Part shown: positions 7,240-7,890 of the stretch, piece after piece
How positions within the stretch are numbered: the first letter of the stretch is position 1
Layout of the letters: every line of letters starts with the position of its first letter
Notes under the pieces: model-generated
Databases searched by the model: none
Told to the model about the DNA's origin: nothing
Seen by the model: only the letters and a program-made list of their open reading frames with translations
Origin: Bacteroidota bacterium
Lineage (GTDB): Bacteria > Bacteroidota > Bacteroidia > Bacteroidales > VadinHA17
NCBI GenBank assembly: GCA_015222065.1
Contig: JADFUQ010000336.1
Span: 1 to 7,890 of the forward strand
Reading direction: 5' to 3'
DNA length: 7,890 bases
Translations under genes and position numbers: made by a program

Positions 7240-7345
7240 GGGAGAGGGGAAGAGAAGAAGATGCGAGAGGGTGACTGGGCGACAAAGAGAAAAGGATAAA
7301 GAGACGAAGAGAAAGAGATGGAATAATGGAATAATGGAAGAAATA
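7240..7345 (+). repeat. Purine-rich tract with 8-base tandem units, right of the response regulator gene
   Basis: The plus strand is strongly purine-biased for about 105 bases. It ends in three 8-base units: ATGGAATA (7318-7325), ATGGAATA (7326-7333) and ATGGAAGA (7334-7341). The units match the family at 5992-6015 but point the other way, so the two tracts bracket the response regulator gene as an imperfect inverted pair. Confidence 0.65.
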
Positions 7346-7421
7346 ATAACGTAAATTAATGGCTCTGTTATGATATATACAGCTAATAAACTTTTACAAA
7401 GAAATAGGAATTTTCAGATAC

Positions 7422-7437
7422 CGCCCCTGAAAGGGCG
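7422..7437 (+). promoter_or_regulatory. Hairpin upstream of the transposase start
   Basis: CGCCC (7422-7426) pairs with GGGCG (7433-7437) around a 6-base loop. It is a GC-rich island in AT-rich DNA, 13 bases before the transposase ATG. Its 3' arm overlaps AAAGGG, the only Shine-Dalgarno-like sequence nearby. IS200/IS605 elements use subterminal palindromes for transposase recognition and often hide the ribosome site in a hairpin; either role fits. Confidence 0.5.
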
Positions 7438-7450
7438 CAAGCAAAAAACT

Positions 7451-7890
7451 ATGCCACAATCATTATCAAAAGTTTATGTTCATATAACATTTAGCACTAA
7501 AAACCGGCAAAACCTGATTGATGATACCATAAAAGCCTCATTGTATGAATATATAGGTGGTGTTTGTAAAGGATTAGAATGTAATCCTGTCAAGGTAGGA
7601 GGACATAAGAACCATATACATGTATTGTGTATTCTTTCTCGTAAAGTTGCCCAGATGAAATTATTAGAGGAAATAAAAAAAAGATTATCAAAATGGATCA
7701 AAACAAAAGGGCACTCATATTCCAATTTTTACTCGCAGGATGGGCATGGCATTTTTTCTATAAACCCTACAGAAACCGATAAGGTCATTGATTATATACA
7801 AGAACAAGATAAACATCATAAGCATAAGAGTTTCCAGGATGAGTTCAGGGCTTTTCTAAAAAAATATAAAGTTGAATACGATGAGCGTTA
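7451..7890 (+). CDS. tnpA: IS200/IS605-type Y1 (HUH) transposase, C-terminus cut by window edge
   Basis: The ATG at 7451 opens a frame of 146 complete codons, ending in the first two bases (TA) of codon 147. The protein begins MPQSLSKVYVHITFSTKNRQ, characteristic of small Y1 transposases. The metal-binding HUH motif is H55-I56-H57 in HKNHIHVLC, and the catalytic tyrosine is probably Y115 in VIDYIQEQ, followed by a basic stretch (KHHKHK). These single-strand transposases cut and rejoin DNA at subterminal hairpins without target duplication. From relatives I recall, the C-terminus usually reads about YDERYVWD, so codon 147 is more likely Tyr than a stop, with a few residues missing; this is memory-based. 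Length and motifs suggest an intact gene. No accessory tnpB is visible, and the right end of the element lies outside the window. Confidence 0.88.
   Translation, partial: MPQSLSKVYVHITFSTKNRQNLIDDTIKASLYEYIGGVCKGLECNPVKVGGHKNHIHVLCILSRKVAQMKLLEEIKKRLSKWIKTKGHSYSNFYSQDGHGIFSINPTETDKVIDYIQEQDKHHKHKSFQDEFRAFLKKYKVEYDER

Larger units (their letters stand above)
7052..7450. other. 399-base gene-free stretch between response regulator and transposase
   Basis: The two flanking genes diverge from here. The stretch holds a candidate -10 for the response regulator, a long purine-rich tract with 8-base repeats, and the presumed left end of the transposase element with its hairpin. A perfect 8-base inverted repeat (7119-7126 and 7152-7159, TACAATAA/TTATTGTA) lies upstream of the regulator, but chance is possible in such AT-rich DNA. 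No coding region was found. Confidence 0.7.

Noticed and set aside
5963..7345. CRISPR array
   Set aside because: The repeat units are 8 bases, directly adjacent and without spacers, so they form a minisatellite-like tract.
7480..7725. Minus-strand 81-codon frame
   Set aside because: It is antisense to the transposase, which has clear family motifs in the plus frame.

Overview
This is an AT-rich window from what looks like an anaerobic bacterium. The organism cannot be named from sequence alone. The transposase is of a type I associate with Bacteroidota and other FCB-group phyla, which is only a weak hint. The main content is a minus-strand set of flavin and iron-sulfur redox genes. The giant gene at the left edge and the transposase at the right edge both run off the window.

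Layout, right to left. At 7451-7890 (+) is a Y1 (HUH) IS200/IS605-type transposase, cut by the window end, with a small hairpin just upstream. At 7052-7450 is a 399-base gene-free stretch with a long purine-rich tract containing an 8-base tandem repeat. At 6032-7051 (-) is a response regulator whose receiver domain is followed by two tandem Lrp/AsnC-type effector (RAM-like) domains and no recognisable DNA-binding domain. At 5902-6031 is a 130-base gap holding a second purine-rich tract with the same 8-base unit in the opposite orientation. At 5410-5901 (-) is a NuoE/HydC-like [2Fe-2S] protein. At 5235-5409 is a 175-base gap with what looks like a true intrinsic terminator. At 3474-5234 (-) is a NuoF/HydB-like FMN/NAD subunit with extra ferredoxin domains. 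At 1-3456 (-) is one uninterrupted reading frame of at least 1152 residues. It joins a NuoG-like [2Fe-2S] domain, a GltD/NfnB-like FAD-NAD(P) domain, a two-cluster ferredoxin, and a molybdopterin-oxidoreductase fold that has lost the formate dehydrogenase catalytic residues.

How the genes fit together. A NuoE-like plus NuoF-like pair beside a protein with NuoG-like and GltD-like parts matches the Stn family of electron-bifurcating, ferredoxin-dependent transhydrogenases described from Sporomusa ovata. There, StnAB resembles the HydBC bifurcating core and StnC carries the NuoG-like and GltD-like (NADPH) parts. The inferred role is to balance NADH, NADPH and reduced ferredoxin in the cytoplasm. 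No hydrogenase H-cluster domain, active formate dehydrogenase or membrane complex I subunit is visible. The response regulator may link a small-molecule (perhaps amino-acid) signal to this redox module, but only gene proximity supports that.
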